Shown here in pieces: positions 27,403-36,069 of a stretch of 64,000 nt of DNA. A model generated the notes under the pieces. The model worked only from the letters and a program-made list of their open reading frames with translations, was not told the DNA's origin and ran no database searches. The stretch comes from Synechococcus sp. RSCCF101 (GTDB taxonomy: Bacteria; Cyanobacteriota; Cyanobacteriia; PCC-6307; Cyanobiaceae). The position numbers and the translations under genes are program-made. The stretch is taken from NCBI RefSeq assembly GCF_008807075.1, contig NZ_CP035632.1, forward strand, positions 372,001 to 436,000. The letters are read 5' to 3'. Position 1 is the stretch's first letter. Each line of letters begins with the position of its first letter.

Positions 27403-28527
27403 TCAAAGCAGCCAGCCCGGGCGCAGCAGCAGCACGGTTCCGAGCAGGGCCATCACGCCGCCGCTGAGCAGCTTCAGCTGCCGCCCGCCTCGTTCGCCGA
27501 GGCGGTGGCTGGAGATGGCCAGCACCGCCAGGCCCACCATCAGGGCGTCGTCGGCGATGTAGGCGGCGATGTAGAGCCCCAGATAGGCGGCGTGGCCGGC
27601 CGCCGGCAGCTGCTGCTGAGCCAGCACGGCGGTGTAGAGGGCCGGCAGGCCGGCGGTGCAGAGCAGCTCCACCGTGTTCACCACCACGGCGAGGGCGGCC
27701 ACCCCCAGCAGGGCCGGCCCGAGGGAGGGGGCCTGAAGCACTCCCCGCATGCGCTGGTAAAGCCCGGGTTTGGCGGACCCGGGGATCGAGAGCGTGAAGC
27801 CCCCGCTGCGGCGCAGCCCGTCGCGCAGGTTGATCGCACCGATCCCAAGGGCAAGAGCCGCCAGCAGCAGCCGCAGCGGTGTGGACATGCCCAGCAGCCA
27901 GAACACGTTCAGCCAGGCCGCGAGGAAGAGGAAGTACACCGCGCCGCTCACCAGCACGAAGGTGCCGGCGATCAGGGCCATGCGGCGCCGGTCCCGCAGG
28001 TGCACCAGCAGGGAGAGCAGAAACAGCAGCACCCACATCGCACAGGGGTTGAAGCCATCCACCAGCCCCACCAGCAGCGTGAACAGGGGCAGCCCGAGCT
28101 GCTGGGCGCTGAGGCCGGCCAGGCCCGGCGGCGGCCGCGGCGGGGCGGGAGTGCCCGCCCGTTCCACCAGCGCCAGCAGCTGGCGGCCGCGGCCCTCGGG
28201 GTTGTCGTAGCCCACGAGCAGCTCGCCGCCGAGCACGAAGCTGGGCACGCCGGGGGCGGCAATGCCCGCTTCACGGCTGAGGGCCTCGAGCTCCTCAGCG
28301 GCGGTGGCGTCGTGGCTGAGGTCCCGCACCACAATCTGCAGCTCGGGGTGCTGCTGCTGCAGTTCCGGCAGGAAGGCCTTCGCCGCGGCGCAGTGGGGGC
28401 AGCCCTCCCGCACGAACACCTGCAGGGGCGGGGTGGCTGCAGGGGCGACCCCCGCCAGCAGCAGCAGAGCCGCGCCGAGTGCCGCCAGCCACCGGGTCAG
28501 GCTGCGTCGGAGCGAGCGGCGGGCCAT
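27403..28527 (-). CDS. Thioredoxin/glutaredoxin domain fused to a CcdA/DsbD-like membrane protein
   Basis: A 374-residue exported fusion. It has a signal-like hydrophobic start (residues 13-30), then a glutaredoxin-like domain (about 34-115) with a CPHC redox pair in VREGCPHCAAAKAFLPEL and a cis-Pro in GVPSFVLGG. A membrane part follows with six or more helices (about 145-370), including GLVDGFNPCAMWVLLFLLSLL, the NPCA motif found in CcdA/DsbD electron carriers, and a second Cys in VNTVELLCTAGLPALYT. This suggests disulfide or electron transfer across the membrane; partner and substrate are unknown. It heads the minus-strand unit that contains mrpCDEFG, and shares its direction and high GC. 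Confidence 0.82.
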   Translation of the reverse strand: MARRSLRRSLTRWLAALGAALLLLAGVAPAATPPLQVFVREGCPHCAAAKAFLPELQQQHPELQIVVRDLSHDATAAEELEALSREAGIAAPGVPSFVLGGELLVGYDNPEGRGRQLLALVERAGTPAPPRPPPGLAGLSAQQLGLPLFTLLVGLVDGFNPCAMWVLLFLLSLLVHLRDRRRMALIAGTFVLVSGAVYFLFLAAWLNVFWLLGMSTPLRLLLAALALGIGAINLRDGLRRSGGFTLSIPGSAKPGLYQRMRGVLQAPSLGPALLGVAALAVVVNTVELLCTAGLPALYTAVLAQQQLPAAGHAAYLGLYIAAYIADDALMVGLAVLAISSHRLGERGGRQLKLLSGGVMALLGTVLLLRPGWLL

Positions 28528-28627
28528 GGCCGTCGAGAACCGACCCGATCATGGAACTGCCGGCTCGGTCCCGCCAGAACGCCCTTTCATCAGCGGCTGA
28601 CACACCGTGGCCAAAGCGACAGTGGCC

Positions 28628-28664
28628 AAAAAAAGACCCGTGCCCCTGTCAGCAGGGCACGGGT
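28628..28664 (-). terminator. Rho-independent terminator after the DUF4278 gene
   Basis: A perfect 10-bp stem ACCCGTGCCC/GGGCACGGGT (28636-28645 with 28655-28664), followed on the minus strand by a run of T residues (A-run 28628-28634). It ends the DUF4278 transcript and separates it from the mrp unit. Confidence 0.85.
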
Positions 28665-28716
28665 TCTGAATCATTGGGGTGGGGACCGGGCCGCCAGCAG
28701 GGGCGCCTGTTTGGCT

Positions 28717-28890
28717 TCAGCGATCCATGTGGTAGGCCTGACCCCGGTAGGTGAGTTCGGTCGCCAGGTGCGACTCCTTGGGGGCGTCGGTGTAGGTGAC
28801 GCCGCGGTAGGCCTTGAGCTGGATTTTCTGTGCTTCGCTCAGACGATGCTGACGATCCATCTGATTCTTGATGAGTGACAGGACGTTCAT
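28717..28890 (-). CDS. DUF4278 small cyanobacterial protein
   Basis: A 57-residue protein of the cyanobacteria-specific DUF4278 family. It carries two copies of the characteristic Y-R-G-x-x-Y motif: AYRGVTY and TYRGQAY. I chose ATG 28890, preceded by a GGAG ribosome binding site, instead of upstream in-frame codons. Function unknown in the family. It is monocistronic, with its own terminator. Confidence 0.8.
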   Translation of the reverse strand: MNVLSLIKNQMDRQHRLSEAQKIQLKAYRGVTYTDAPKESHLATELTYRGQAYHMDR

Positions 28891-29121
28891 GGAAGGGCTC
28901 CATGCGTGCTCCGGCCCCCGTTGCCTGACCGGAATCGACCTGCGGACCGAGGAACTCCTCTGCCTCAACGTGCCCTCAATTTAAGAGTGCGGTAGCGGTT
29001 GCTACTGTTTCGCGCGCTACGGATAACCACCCGCCGGGGTCGGCATGCCACCCCATTGACAGGGCCGGGCGGGCGGACGCTCTGGTCCAGCTCGGTATCG
29101 TGATGGCGTCGAGATGGGGTC

Positions 29122-29322
29122 ATGTTCTTCGCCAGTGCCCTGGACGTGGCGGACCACGTGATGAACAACCTGGCCCAGGCCGCTCCCCACGCCACCTTGA
29201 AGGGGTATCTCGGACCGGGCGACACCCCCCTCTATGACCTGAGCGTGGGTCAGGCCAGCGTGCAGGGGGTCAGTGAGAACGACCTGGTCGACTGGGCGAA
29301 CCGCTTTCTGCGCTGGGGCTGA
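29122..29322 (+). CDS. Small hypothetical protein (66 aa)
   Basis: A 66-residue protein (MFFASALDVADHVMNNLAQA...) with a compact amphipathic composition and a tryptophan-rich end (DLVDWANRFLRWG). It starts at an ATG after a purine-rich GATGGGG stretch and lies divergent from the DUF4278 gene. Its last 53 bases overlap the convergent diguanylate cyclase gene. I know of no named family; codon use matches the core genome, which favours a real gene. Confidence 0.6.
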   Translation: MFFASALDVADHVMNNLAQAAPHATLKGYLGPGDTPLYDLSVGQASVQGVSENDLVDWANRFLRWG

Positions 29323-31438
29323 GCTTCCCGTCCAGGGGGCTCTCCTGCGGCTCGGCGGCCACGATCCTGTCGCGTCCCTGCCGCTTGGCCTCGTACAGCA
29401 ACCGGTCGGCCCGGGCCAGCACATCGTCCGAGCTGTCGCCGGGGCTGGCCAGGGCCAGGCCGATGCTGAGGGTCACCGAGACGGAGGCCTCGGAGCCGGC
29501 GCCGGGGCAGGCGATCGGCTGCATCGCGCCGTGCCGGATCTTGCGGGCGATGGCCGTCCCATCGGCGAGATCGCGCAGGCCGTTGAGCACCACCACCAGC
29601 TCATCGCCTCCCATCCGGGCGGCCCAGTCGTTGGTGCGGATCGCCTCCCGGATCCGCTGCGCGGTGACCTGCAGCACCACATCCCCCACCGCATGGCCAT
29701 GGCGGTCGTTGATGGACTTGAAGTGGTCCACATCGCAGAACAGCACAGCCACCCGGCTGCCGCGGCGCCGCTGATGCAGCTGCCGCCCCATCCGCTCCAG
29801 CATCTCGCTGCGGTTGAGCAGGCCGGTGAGGGCATCGAAGCGGGCCCGGTGCTCCAGCTCCTGCTCCGCCCGCACCTTGTCATCCACCAGGCGGAGTGAG
29901 GCGATGAGCCCCTCATCAGCCCCGCCACCGTTGCGATACGGCCGCAGCGTGCTCTCCATCCAGTGGCTGCTGCCATCGCCTCCGCGCACCCGCAGCCGTT
30001 CCAGCTGGTGGCCCTTGCCGGTGCCGTTGGACCGGAGCGACGGCACCGGCCCGCTGAGGAAGGTCTCGATCGGCTGGCCGATCCACTGGCCTGGAGCCCA
30101 GCCCAGGCAGGGCTCCAGGGAGGGCGACACCCAGCGGATCACCTGATCCTGGCCCAGATGCACCACCACATCGGAGCTGTTCTCCGCCAACAGGCGGAAG
30201 TGGGCCTCCTCGGCGGCCAGCTTCTCCTGCGCCTCGAGCGTGGCCGTGATGTCGACGATCTGGGCGATCAGGCAGCGGATCGCGCCGTTCTCCTCCCGCA
30301 GGGCCGACACCGACACATCGCCCCACACCGCCCGGCCGTCGGCGCAGCGCAGCCGCCGGCGCAGCCGGTAGTGCTCGAGATCCTCATGCCGCACCGCATC
30401 CAGCAGCAGGCGCTCCCCATCGCCGTCGTCGTCATCGCTGAGCTCCAGCCAGTGGCGGCCGCTCAGCTCCTCCTCCGTGCGGGCGAACAGCCGGCAGCAG
30501 GCCTGGTTGGCCGCCGTCACCCGGCCATCCGCGCCCAGCAGCGCCATGCCCACCGGGGCGTGCTCCATGGCCAGGCGGAACAGCTCCTCGGAGGCGATCA
30601 GCTCGTCGACGATGGCGCGCTCCCGCTGGCGGGCCTCCACCTCGGGGCCGATGTCCTGCAGGCTGCCCACCACCATGCCGTCCTCGCCGTCGGGGAGCTG
30701 CGGGCCGTCCGGAACGCGGCGCAGGCTGAGGGCCACCCAGACGGGCTCTCCCCCCGCCTGGCGCGCCAGGCGGAGCTCCAGGCTGAGACGCTCCCGCCGT
30801 TCCAGGTCGCTCCAGGCCCGATCCAGCCGGTGCCGGTCCTCCGGGCAGACCAGATCCGGCAGGGCGCAGCCCACCAGGTCGGCCGGATGGTGGCCGCTCA
30901 GGCGGCGGATGGAGGGGGAGATCCAGCGGAGCCGGCCCGCGGCATCGGCCTGCCAGATCACATCCGAGCCCAGCTCGGCGAGCATGCGGTAGCGGTAGGC
31001 GAGCCGGTCGGCCTGCCGGATGCTGGCCTTGAGGCGATCCACACCCCGGATCCAGCCCACGCTGCCCCCCTCCGGCAGCGGCGCCAGCGAGAGGGAGAGC
31101 AGCTGGCGATCGTCGCTGCCGGCGGTGCTGTTGTCGGTCAGTTCCTCCCGCCGCAGCAGCAGTTCGGATTGAACCCCCACGGCGGCGTTGGCCAGACCCT
31201 GCCGCAGGCTTCTGCGGGCCGATGCCGCCCAGCTGCGCCCGAGGGGCGCCCCGAGCCAGCCGCTGCCCAGACGGGCCAGGTCCGCATCGGCGGGTTCCGA
31301 CAGCCAGACCACCGTGCCGGCGGCATCGAGCTGCAGCACCAGCAGGTCGAGGTTCCGCAGCAGCTCGGCCAGCACCGGCCCGGCGGTGGCGGCCGGCGGT
31401 CCCGTGCCGGCGGGGATCAGATCGGCCTTCGGCTGCAC
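29270..31438 (-). CDS. Multi-PAS diguanylate cyclase (GGDEF)
   Basis: A 722-residue soluble signalling protein that would make the second messenger c-di-GMP. Four PAS-type sensor regions can be followed (about 20-130, 140-270, 285-405 and 415-535), each ending near a PAC-like segment (for example IRCLIAQIVDITATLEAQEKL). The GGDEF domain (about 545-700) begins DALTGLLNRSEMLERM, has FCDVDHFKSINDRHGHAVGD and an active-site loop MGGDEL near 608. The Leu in place of Phe is a mild deviation that does not rule out activity. No membrane helices are visible. It is the last gene of the long minus-strand series. Confidence 0.9.
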   Translation of the reverse strand: MQPKADLIPAGTGPPAATAGPVLAELLRNLDLLVLQLDAAGTVVWLSEPADADLARLGSGWLGAPLGRSWAASARRSLRQGLANAAVGVQSELLLRREELTDNSTAGSDDRQLLSLSLAPLPEGGSVGWIRGVDRLKASIRQADRLAYRYRMLAELGSDVIWQADAAGRLRWISPSIRRLSGHHPADLVGCALPDLVCPEDRHRLDRAWSDLERRERLSLELRLARQAGGEPVWVALSLRRVPDGPQLPDGEDGMVVGSLQDIGPEVEARQRERAIVDELIASEELFRLAMEHAPVGMALLGADGRVTAANQACCRLFARTEEELSGRHWLELSDDDDGDGERLLLDAVRHEDLEHYRLRRRLRCADGRAVWGDVSVSALREENGAIRCLIAQIVDITATLEAQEKLAAEEAHFRLLAENSSDVVVHLGQDQVIRWVSPSLEPCLGWAPGQWIGQPIETFLSGPVPSLRSNGTGKGHQLERLRVRGGDGSSHWMESTLRPYRNGGGADEGLIASLRLVDDKVRAEQELEHRARFDALTGLLNRSEMLERMGRQLHQRRRGSRVAVLFCDVDHFKSINDRHGHAVGDVVLQVTAQRIREAIRTNDWAARMGGDELVVVLNGLRDLADGTAIARKIRHGAMQPIACPGAGSEASVSVTLSIGLALASPGDSSDDVLARADRLLYEAKRQGRDRIVAAEPQESPLDGKLSPSAESGSPSRPGRSH

Positions 31439-31497
31439 GGAAAGGAGAGCTCAGAGACCAGTGCCCAGCCTATCTACCCCATCTGCGACATACCACG

Positions 31498-32439
31498 TCA
31501 GCGTTGTGTCGTTTGTTGTGGGTCCACCGGTTCGGTGGCGTCGAAACGGCTGAAATCCAGGCAGAGGCTGTCGGGCCCGTCGGAGCGCACCACATCCTGG
31601 AAGCGCGCCTGGGGCCGCAGGTCGGCGGGGCCGTAGCTGCAGCGGAAGTGCACCGGGCTGAGCAGGATCTCGTCGATGCCCTGGAAGGCCACCAGGATCT
31701 CGGCATGGCGGCTGGTGAGCTGCTCGAGGCTCAGCCCATGCAGGGGGCTGTCGGCGTCGATCCGGTGCATCACCGTCCACATCAGCTGGAAGGTGATCGA
31801 CTGGTCCCGCACCAGCGGCAGATTGAGCACCCGTCGCATCATCGAACCGGGCTCGCCGTCCGGGTCCGGCTCGTCCAGGGCCAGCGACACCCGGATGCGC
31901 CCATCCACCAGGCTGTTCTGGCGCACGTTGGCCACACGGAAGGTGAGGGTGGGGATCCCCTGCCAGGGTTCGATCGTCGCCACGCGGCTGAAGCGCAGGC
32001 GCACGCGGCTGCGGGAGAAGCGGGCGAAGGCCAGTCCGGTGGTGATGGCGATGAACAGCAGGCCGAACAGGGCCTCCACCGTCACCACCAGGTTCAGCCA
32101 GAGGCCGGTGGGGTGCAGCACGCCGTAGCCGATGGAGCCCAGCGTCTGGACGCTGAAGAAGAAGGCATCGAGCGCCGTGGCCCGTCGCCCCTCCGGAATG
32201 CCGCCGATGGCCTGGAGGTCGAGGGAGACCAGGCCGGCGAAGATCAGGTTGAGCACCAGGTAGCTGGCGGCGATGCTCAGCAGAAAGCCCGGCCAGGGCA
32301 CGGCCAGCATGAAGCGGTAGGGCTCACGCCAGTAGCGGCGGGAGCGCTGCAGATCCTCGGCCTGATACACGCCGCCGCGCTTGCGCAGGCGCACCGAGCG
32401 GATCTGCAGCGGGCGCGCCGGTCGCCTCATGCCGCTCAT
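31498..32439 (-). CDS. Inward-rectifier (KirBac-type) potassium channel
   Basis: A 313-residue Kir-family channel. Order: slide helix with WREPYRFMLAVPWPGF, first membrane helix (about 45-65), pore helix and selectivity filter SVQTLGSIGYG near residue 95-104 (canonical T-x-GYG with Ser for Thr), second helix LNLVVTVEALFGLLFIAITTGLAFARFSR, then the beta-rich cytoplasmic domain with RVANVRQNSLVDGRIRVSL and LMWTVMHRIDADSPLHGLS, typical of KirBac. The start at 32439 overlaps the upstream DUF4079 stop (ATGA). Likely conducts K+ across the plasma or thylakoid membrane. Confidence 0.88.
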   Translation of the reverse strand: MSGMRRPARPLQIRSVRLRKRGGVYQAEDLQRSRRYWREPYRFMLAVPWPGFLLSIAASYLVLNLIFAGLVSLDLQAIGGIPEGRRATALDAFFFSVQTLGSIGYGVLHPTGLWLNLVVTVEALFGLLFIAITTGLAFARFSRSRVRLRFSRVATIEPWQGIPTLTFRVANVRQNSLVDGRIRVSLALDEPDPDGEPGSMMRRVLNLPLVRDQSITFQLMWTVMHRIDADSPLHGLSLEQLTSRHAEILVAFQGIDEILLSPVHFRCSYGPADLRPQARFQDVVRSDGPDSLCLDFSRFDATEPVDPQQTTQR

Positions 32440-33155
32440 GGAGCGGGGGGCGGCACCGACGCCGGGTCCGGGCAGGTGCGCTCGGCCCAGTTGCACGCCC
32501 CCAGCAGACCCGCCTGCCAGCTCAGGGGGATCTCCAGCAGATCCCGGGCGCCGCTGATGCCCTGCGCCAGGAAGATCAGGGCGGCGAGGCTGTTGGCGGC
32601 GATGTGGAGCCGGCGCCAGGTGAGCTGACGCACGATCTCCGGCCTTGAGGCGATCGAGAAGAGCATCAGGCCCGCCAGGCCAGTGCCGCCCCAGAAGTGC
32701 GATTGCCAGAAGGCCGGATCCAGGGGGTTGTCGCTCAGCCGCCACACCTCCGGCTGCAGCCCGAGGCCGATCAGCCCCAGCCAGCAGAGCAGGGCGAAGC
32801 TGGCGCGGTAGAGCGGCCGGCGCGCCCGCCAGAGGGCCACCAGGGCGGTGGCGGTGCCCAGCCAGACCAGCAGCAGCAGGCTGAGATGGGCGGCTCCGGC
32901 GGCGTAGCCCGCATCCGCCTGCTTGGTGGCGATCACCACCGCCAGGGCGATGAGGATGATCGCCACCACCCCCGCGGCCAGCCAGTGGCCCAGGTCCGTG
33001 TGCTCCCGGCCGACGCTGGCGGGCAGCTTGCTGGCGCGGCGGGTGCGGCGCTCGCGCGTCTGCAGCGACAGCCGCAGCACGATCCCCAGCAGCGGGTAGA
33101 TCACCACCACGGCCAGGGCCGGATGCAGGATCCAGAGCCAGTCCTTGGTTTCCAT
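32436..33155 (-). CDS. DUF4079 membrane protein
   Basis: A 239-residue integral membrane protein of the DUF4079 family, common in cyanobacteria and distantly like cytochrome b561-type four- to six-helix proteins. It starts METKDWLWILHPALAVVVIYPLLGIVLR, with conserved His in WILHPALA; other His lie in the helices (GAAHLSLL, WQSHFWGG, RLHIAAN), consistent with heme binding. I chose ATG 33155 because the family begins in this way. Its stop overlaps the Kir channel start (ATGA), suggesting joint regulation. Confidence 0.8.
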   Translation of the reverse strand: METKDWLWILHPALAVVVIYPLLGIVLRLSLQTRERRTRRASKLPASVGREHTDLGHWLAAGVVAIILIALAVVIATKQADAGYAAGAAHLSLLLLVWLGTATALVALWRARRPLYRASFALLCWLGLIGLGLQPEVWRLSDNPLDPAFWQSHFWGGTGLAGLMLFSIASRPEIVRQLTWRRLHIAANSLAALIFLAQGISGARDLLEIPLSWQAGLLGACNWAERTCPDPASVPPPAP

Positions 33156-33220
33156 CGAGCGGAGAGGAGGGAGGAAGGAGTGCGCTGTGCGGTCAGTGTG
33201 GCCCGGAGCCGGGCGGCTGC

Positions 33221-33760
33221 TCAGCCCTGCAGGGGAGCCCAGGCCATGGTGGCGTTGAACTGTTCGCACCAGATGATCAGCGAGCCGTAGCGGCTCAGGT
33301 CGAGATCGGCGGGCAGCTCATAAGTCTGGCTGCCGGCGCTGGCCTGCAGTGGTGCCACCACCGTGTAGCTCCCCTGCCGGAGGGGGAAGGCGGGGGCGGG
33401 GCTGCCTGCGATCGGTGTGGCGGAGCGACCGAAGGTGATCTTCAGATCGGGCGCCCGCTCGTTGGTGCGGAAATCGGCGCTGAGGTGCAGCAGCTGCCGC
33501 CCGCCGCGGCGCTCGATGCGGAAGCCGCCCTGCACCGGCGCCTCGGCGGCCCGGAAACGGCCCTGCTCGACGGCCGCGGCGACGTGTGCCGATGCAACCG
33601 GGGCCGCCGGGGCCGGTTGGAGCTGGGGCCGCAGAGCGGCGGCGGCGCCCAGGCCGGCCACGCCGAGGCCGATCACGGCCAGGCCGAGGCCGAAGCCGGT
33701 GAGCCGCAGCGGCTGCCGGCGGCTGGAGCGGGGTTGGTCGCTGTCGGAGGGATGGGCCAT
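33221..33760 (-). CDS. DM13-domain exported protein
   Basis: A 179-residue protein with an N-terminal membrane anchor (about residues 20-42, LTGFGLGLAVIGLGVAGLGAA) and an extracytoplasmic DM13 domain (about 65-178). Diagnostic parts: GGFRIERRGGRQLLHLSADFRTNERAPDLKI, SQTYELPADLDLSRYGSLIIWCEQFNATMAWA, containing the conserved Cys of the DM13 signature. DM13 domains are proposed to take part in extracytoplasmic redox reactions. In the same direction as the DUF4079 and Kir genes, 65 bases upstream. Confidence 0.82.
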   Translation of the reverse strand: MAHPSDSDQPRSSRRQPLRLTGFGLGLAVIGLGVAGLGAAAALRPQLQPAPAAPVASAHVAAAVEQGRFRAAEAPVQGGFRIERRGGRQLLHLSADFRTNERAPDLKITFGRSATPIAGSPAPAFPLRQGSYTVVAPLQASAGSQTYELPADLDLSRYGSLIIWCEQFNATMAWAPLQG

Positions 33761-33854
33761 TGAACGAGGCGGCAAGGCTTGGGATGTTGGGAGTACCGGT
33801 GGCCCCGGGTTCCGGATGCCCGGAAACAGGACCCGACCTCAGGGGGGCGTGCCG

Positions 33855-36059
33855 TCAGGCCTGGCCGCCGCCCCGCCGCCAGCGGTGGAACCGCTCCACC
33901 CAGCCCAGCAGCCGCTCGGGGGCGTGGGCCTTCTTCCAGGCCCCGGCCACGTATTTGTTGGCCTCCACCCAGGTGGGATAGGGGTGAATCGTGCCGAGGA
34001 TGCGGCCCAGGCCCAGGCCCCAGCGCATGGCCAGCACGAATTCGGCCAGCACCTCGCCGGCGTGATCGCCCACGATCGACACCCCGAGGATGCGGTCCTT
34101 GCCCGGCTCGGTCAGCACCTTCACCATCCCGCTCGTCTCGCTGTCGACGATGGCCCGGTCGAGCTCATTGAGCTCGTAGCGCGTGACCTCCACCGGCACG
34201 CCCTGACGGGCGGCCTCGGTTTCGTTGAGGCCCACACCCGCCACCTCCGGATCGGTGAAGGTGGCGTGGGGAATCACCCGGCCATCCACCTTGAAGCGCA
34301 GGGGATCGAACAGGGCGTTCACCGCGGCGTACCAGGCCTGGTGGGCCGCGGTGTGGGTGAACTGCCAGGGGCCGGCCACATCGCCGGCCGCGAAGATGTT
34401 GGGGTAGAGGGTGGTGAGGTAGGCGTCGGTCTCCACCGTGTGGCCGCTGGGAATGCCGAGCTCCTCCAGCCCGAATCCCTCCAGGCGGGCCCTGCGGCCG
34501 ATGGCGCAGAGGAGCTGATCGGCCTCCAGGCTCAGCGGCTGCGCCGCGCCCTGCTCGGCTGAGAGCCGCAGCGTGGCCCGCAGCCGGCCAGCGGCCAGCG
34601 GCTCCAGCTGCTCCACCACCGCCCCGGTGTGAACGCTCACCCCGTCGCGTTCGAGGCTGCGGCGCACCAGGTCGGCGACTTCAGGGTCCTCCCGCGGCAG
34701 CAGCTGACTGTTGCGCTGCACCAGCGTCACCCGCACCCCCAGCTGGGCCAGGGCCTGGGCCAGTTCGCAGCCGATGGGCCCGCCGCCGAGCACCAGCAGG
34801 CTGGTCAGGGGCTCCCGCCGCCGGCGCAGGCTGTCCCAGATGGTCTCGCTGGTGAGCAGCGGCACGTCGTCGATGCCGGGAATCGCAGGGATGATCGGGC
34901 TGGCGCCGGTGGCCAGCACGATCGAGCGGGCCGTGAGCTGCGTTTCGCTGCCATCCGCCGCGCGGATCGCCACGGTCCAGGGATCGATCAGCCGGGCCTC
35001 ACCCAGCTGCACATCCACCCCCAGCCCCCGGTAGCGCTCGACGCTGTCGTGCGGGGCCACGGCCGCCACCTTGTCGTGCACCCGCTCCAGCACCTGCTGC
35101 AGGTTCACCTGGGGATCGCGGTCGGTGAGTCCGTAGCGCCGGCCGTCGCGGATGCGGGCCGCCAGCCGGGCCGTGCGGATCAGGGCCTTGCTGGGCACGC
35201 AGCCGGTGTTGAGGCAGTCGCCTCCCATCCGCTCGCGCTCGATCAGGGTCACCCGCGCCTTCACGGTGGCGGCGATGTAGGCGGTGACCAGGCCGGCGGA
35301 GCCGGCACCGATCACGATCAGATTGCGGTCGAAGGAGCCGGGCCGCCGCCAGGGCCGGTACAGCTGCCAGCGCTTCCAGCGCTGCACCGCCAGGCGCGCC
35401 AGCCAGGGGAAGAGGGCCAGCAGCAGCAGGGAACCCACCACCGCCGGCGAGAGGATGCCGCTCAGGCTGGTCAGCCCGGCCAGCTGGGTGCCCGCGTTCA
35501 CATACACGGCGGTGCCGGGCAGCATGCCCACCTGGCTCACCAGGGCGTAGCGCAGCACCGGCATGGCGGTGAGACCCATCACCAGGTTGATCACGAAGAA
35601 CGGCACCACGGGCGCCAGCCTGAGGCTGAGCAGATAGAAAACGCCATCGCGCTCGATGCCCTCCTCCATGGCGGTGAGGGTGCTGCCGAAGCGCCGCTGC
35701 ACCAGATCACGCAGCAGCGTGCGGGAGAGCAGAAAGGCCAGGGTGGCCCCGAGGGTGGAGGCCAGCGACACGATTACCGTTCCCCAGATCAGGCCGAACA
35801 CGGCACCGCCGGCCAGGGTGAGCACGGCCGCTCCCGGCAGCGACAGACCGGTCACCACCACGTAGATCAGCCCGTAGATCAGGCTCACCGCCAGAGGCCG
35901 GCTCTCCCGCCAGGCGATCAGGTCGCCCCGGGCCATCTGCAGGTTGGTGAGGCTGAGCTGGCGGTGCAGGCCCAGCCCGAAGAAGGCGGCCACCAGGGCC
36001 ACCACGGCGGTCAGCAGCAGCAGGCGCGGCAGCAGCCGGGCAGGGGTGGAGGCAGGCAT
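33855..36059 (-). CDS. TVP38/DedA-type membrane protein fused to a mercuric reductase-like flavoprotein
   Basis: A 734-residue fusion. Residues about 1-235 form a TVP38/TMEM64 (SNARE-associated) membrane domain with GLSLPGAAVLTLAGGAVFGLIWG and RLAPVVPFFVINLVMGLT. Residues about 245-730 form a class I pyridine nucleotide-disulfide oxidoreductase: FAD motif LIVIGAGSAGLVTAYIAA, redox pair GGDCLNTGCVPSK (Cys near 280 and 285), second dinucleotide motif LLVLGGGPIGCELAQALAQLG, YPNIFAAGDVAGPWQFTH, and a dimerisation domain with the HPYPTWVEANKYV end. The His-x-x-x-x-Glu-like end and missing C-terminal Cys pair make it a mercuric reductase-like enzyme of unknown substrate. ATG 36059 has a GAGGA site and lies 10 bases after the anti-sigma gene stop. 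Confidence 0.88.
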   Translation of the reverse strand: MPASTPARLLPRLLLLTAVVALVAAFFGLGLHRQLSLTNLQMARGDLIAWRESRPLAVSLIYGLIYVVVTGLSLPGAAVLTLAGGAVFGLIWGTVIVSLASTLGATLAFLLSRTLLRDLVQRRFGSTLTAMEEGIERDGVFYLLSLRLAPVVPFFVINLVMGLTAMPVLRYALVSQVGMLPGTAVYVNAGTQLAGLTSLSGILSPAVVGSLLLLALFPWLARLAVQRWKRWQLYRPWRRPGSFDRNLIVIGAGSAGLVTAYIAATVKARVTLIERERMGGDCLNTGCVPSKALIRTARLAARIRDGRRYGLTDRDPQVNLQQVLERVHDKVAAVAPHDSVERYRGLGVDVQLGEARLIDPWTVAIRAADGSETQLTARSIVLATGASPIIPAIPGIDDVPLLTSETIWDSLRRRREPLTSLLVLGGGPIGCELAQALAQLGVRVTLVQRNSQLLPREDPEVADLVRRSLERDGVSVHTGAVVEQLEPLAAGRLRATLRLSAEQGAAQPLSLEADQLLCAIGRRARLEGFGLEELGIPSGHTVETDAYLTTLYPNIFAAGDVAGPWQFTHTAAHQAWYAAVNALFDPLRFKVDGRVIPHATFTDPEVAGVGLNETEAARQGVPVEVTRYELNELDRAIVDSETSGMVKVLTEPGKDRILGVSIVGDHAGEVLAEFVLAMRWGLGLGRILGTIHPYPTWVEANKYVAGAWKKAHAPERLLGWVERFHRWRRGGGQA

Positions 36060-36069
36060 GCGTCGGTCC

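Noticed and set aside
24577-28600. Long plus-strand open frames opposite the mrp and thioredoxin-CcdA genes
   Set aside because: They are rich in Gln, His, Gly and Arg and mirror high-GC codon bias of the minus-strand genes; no domain or ribosome site supports them.
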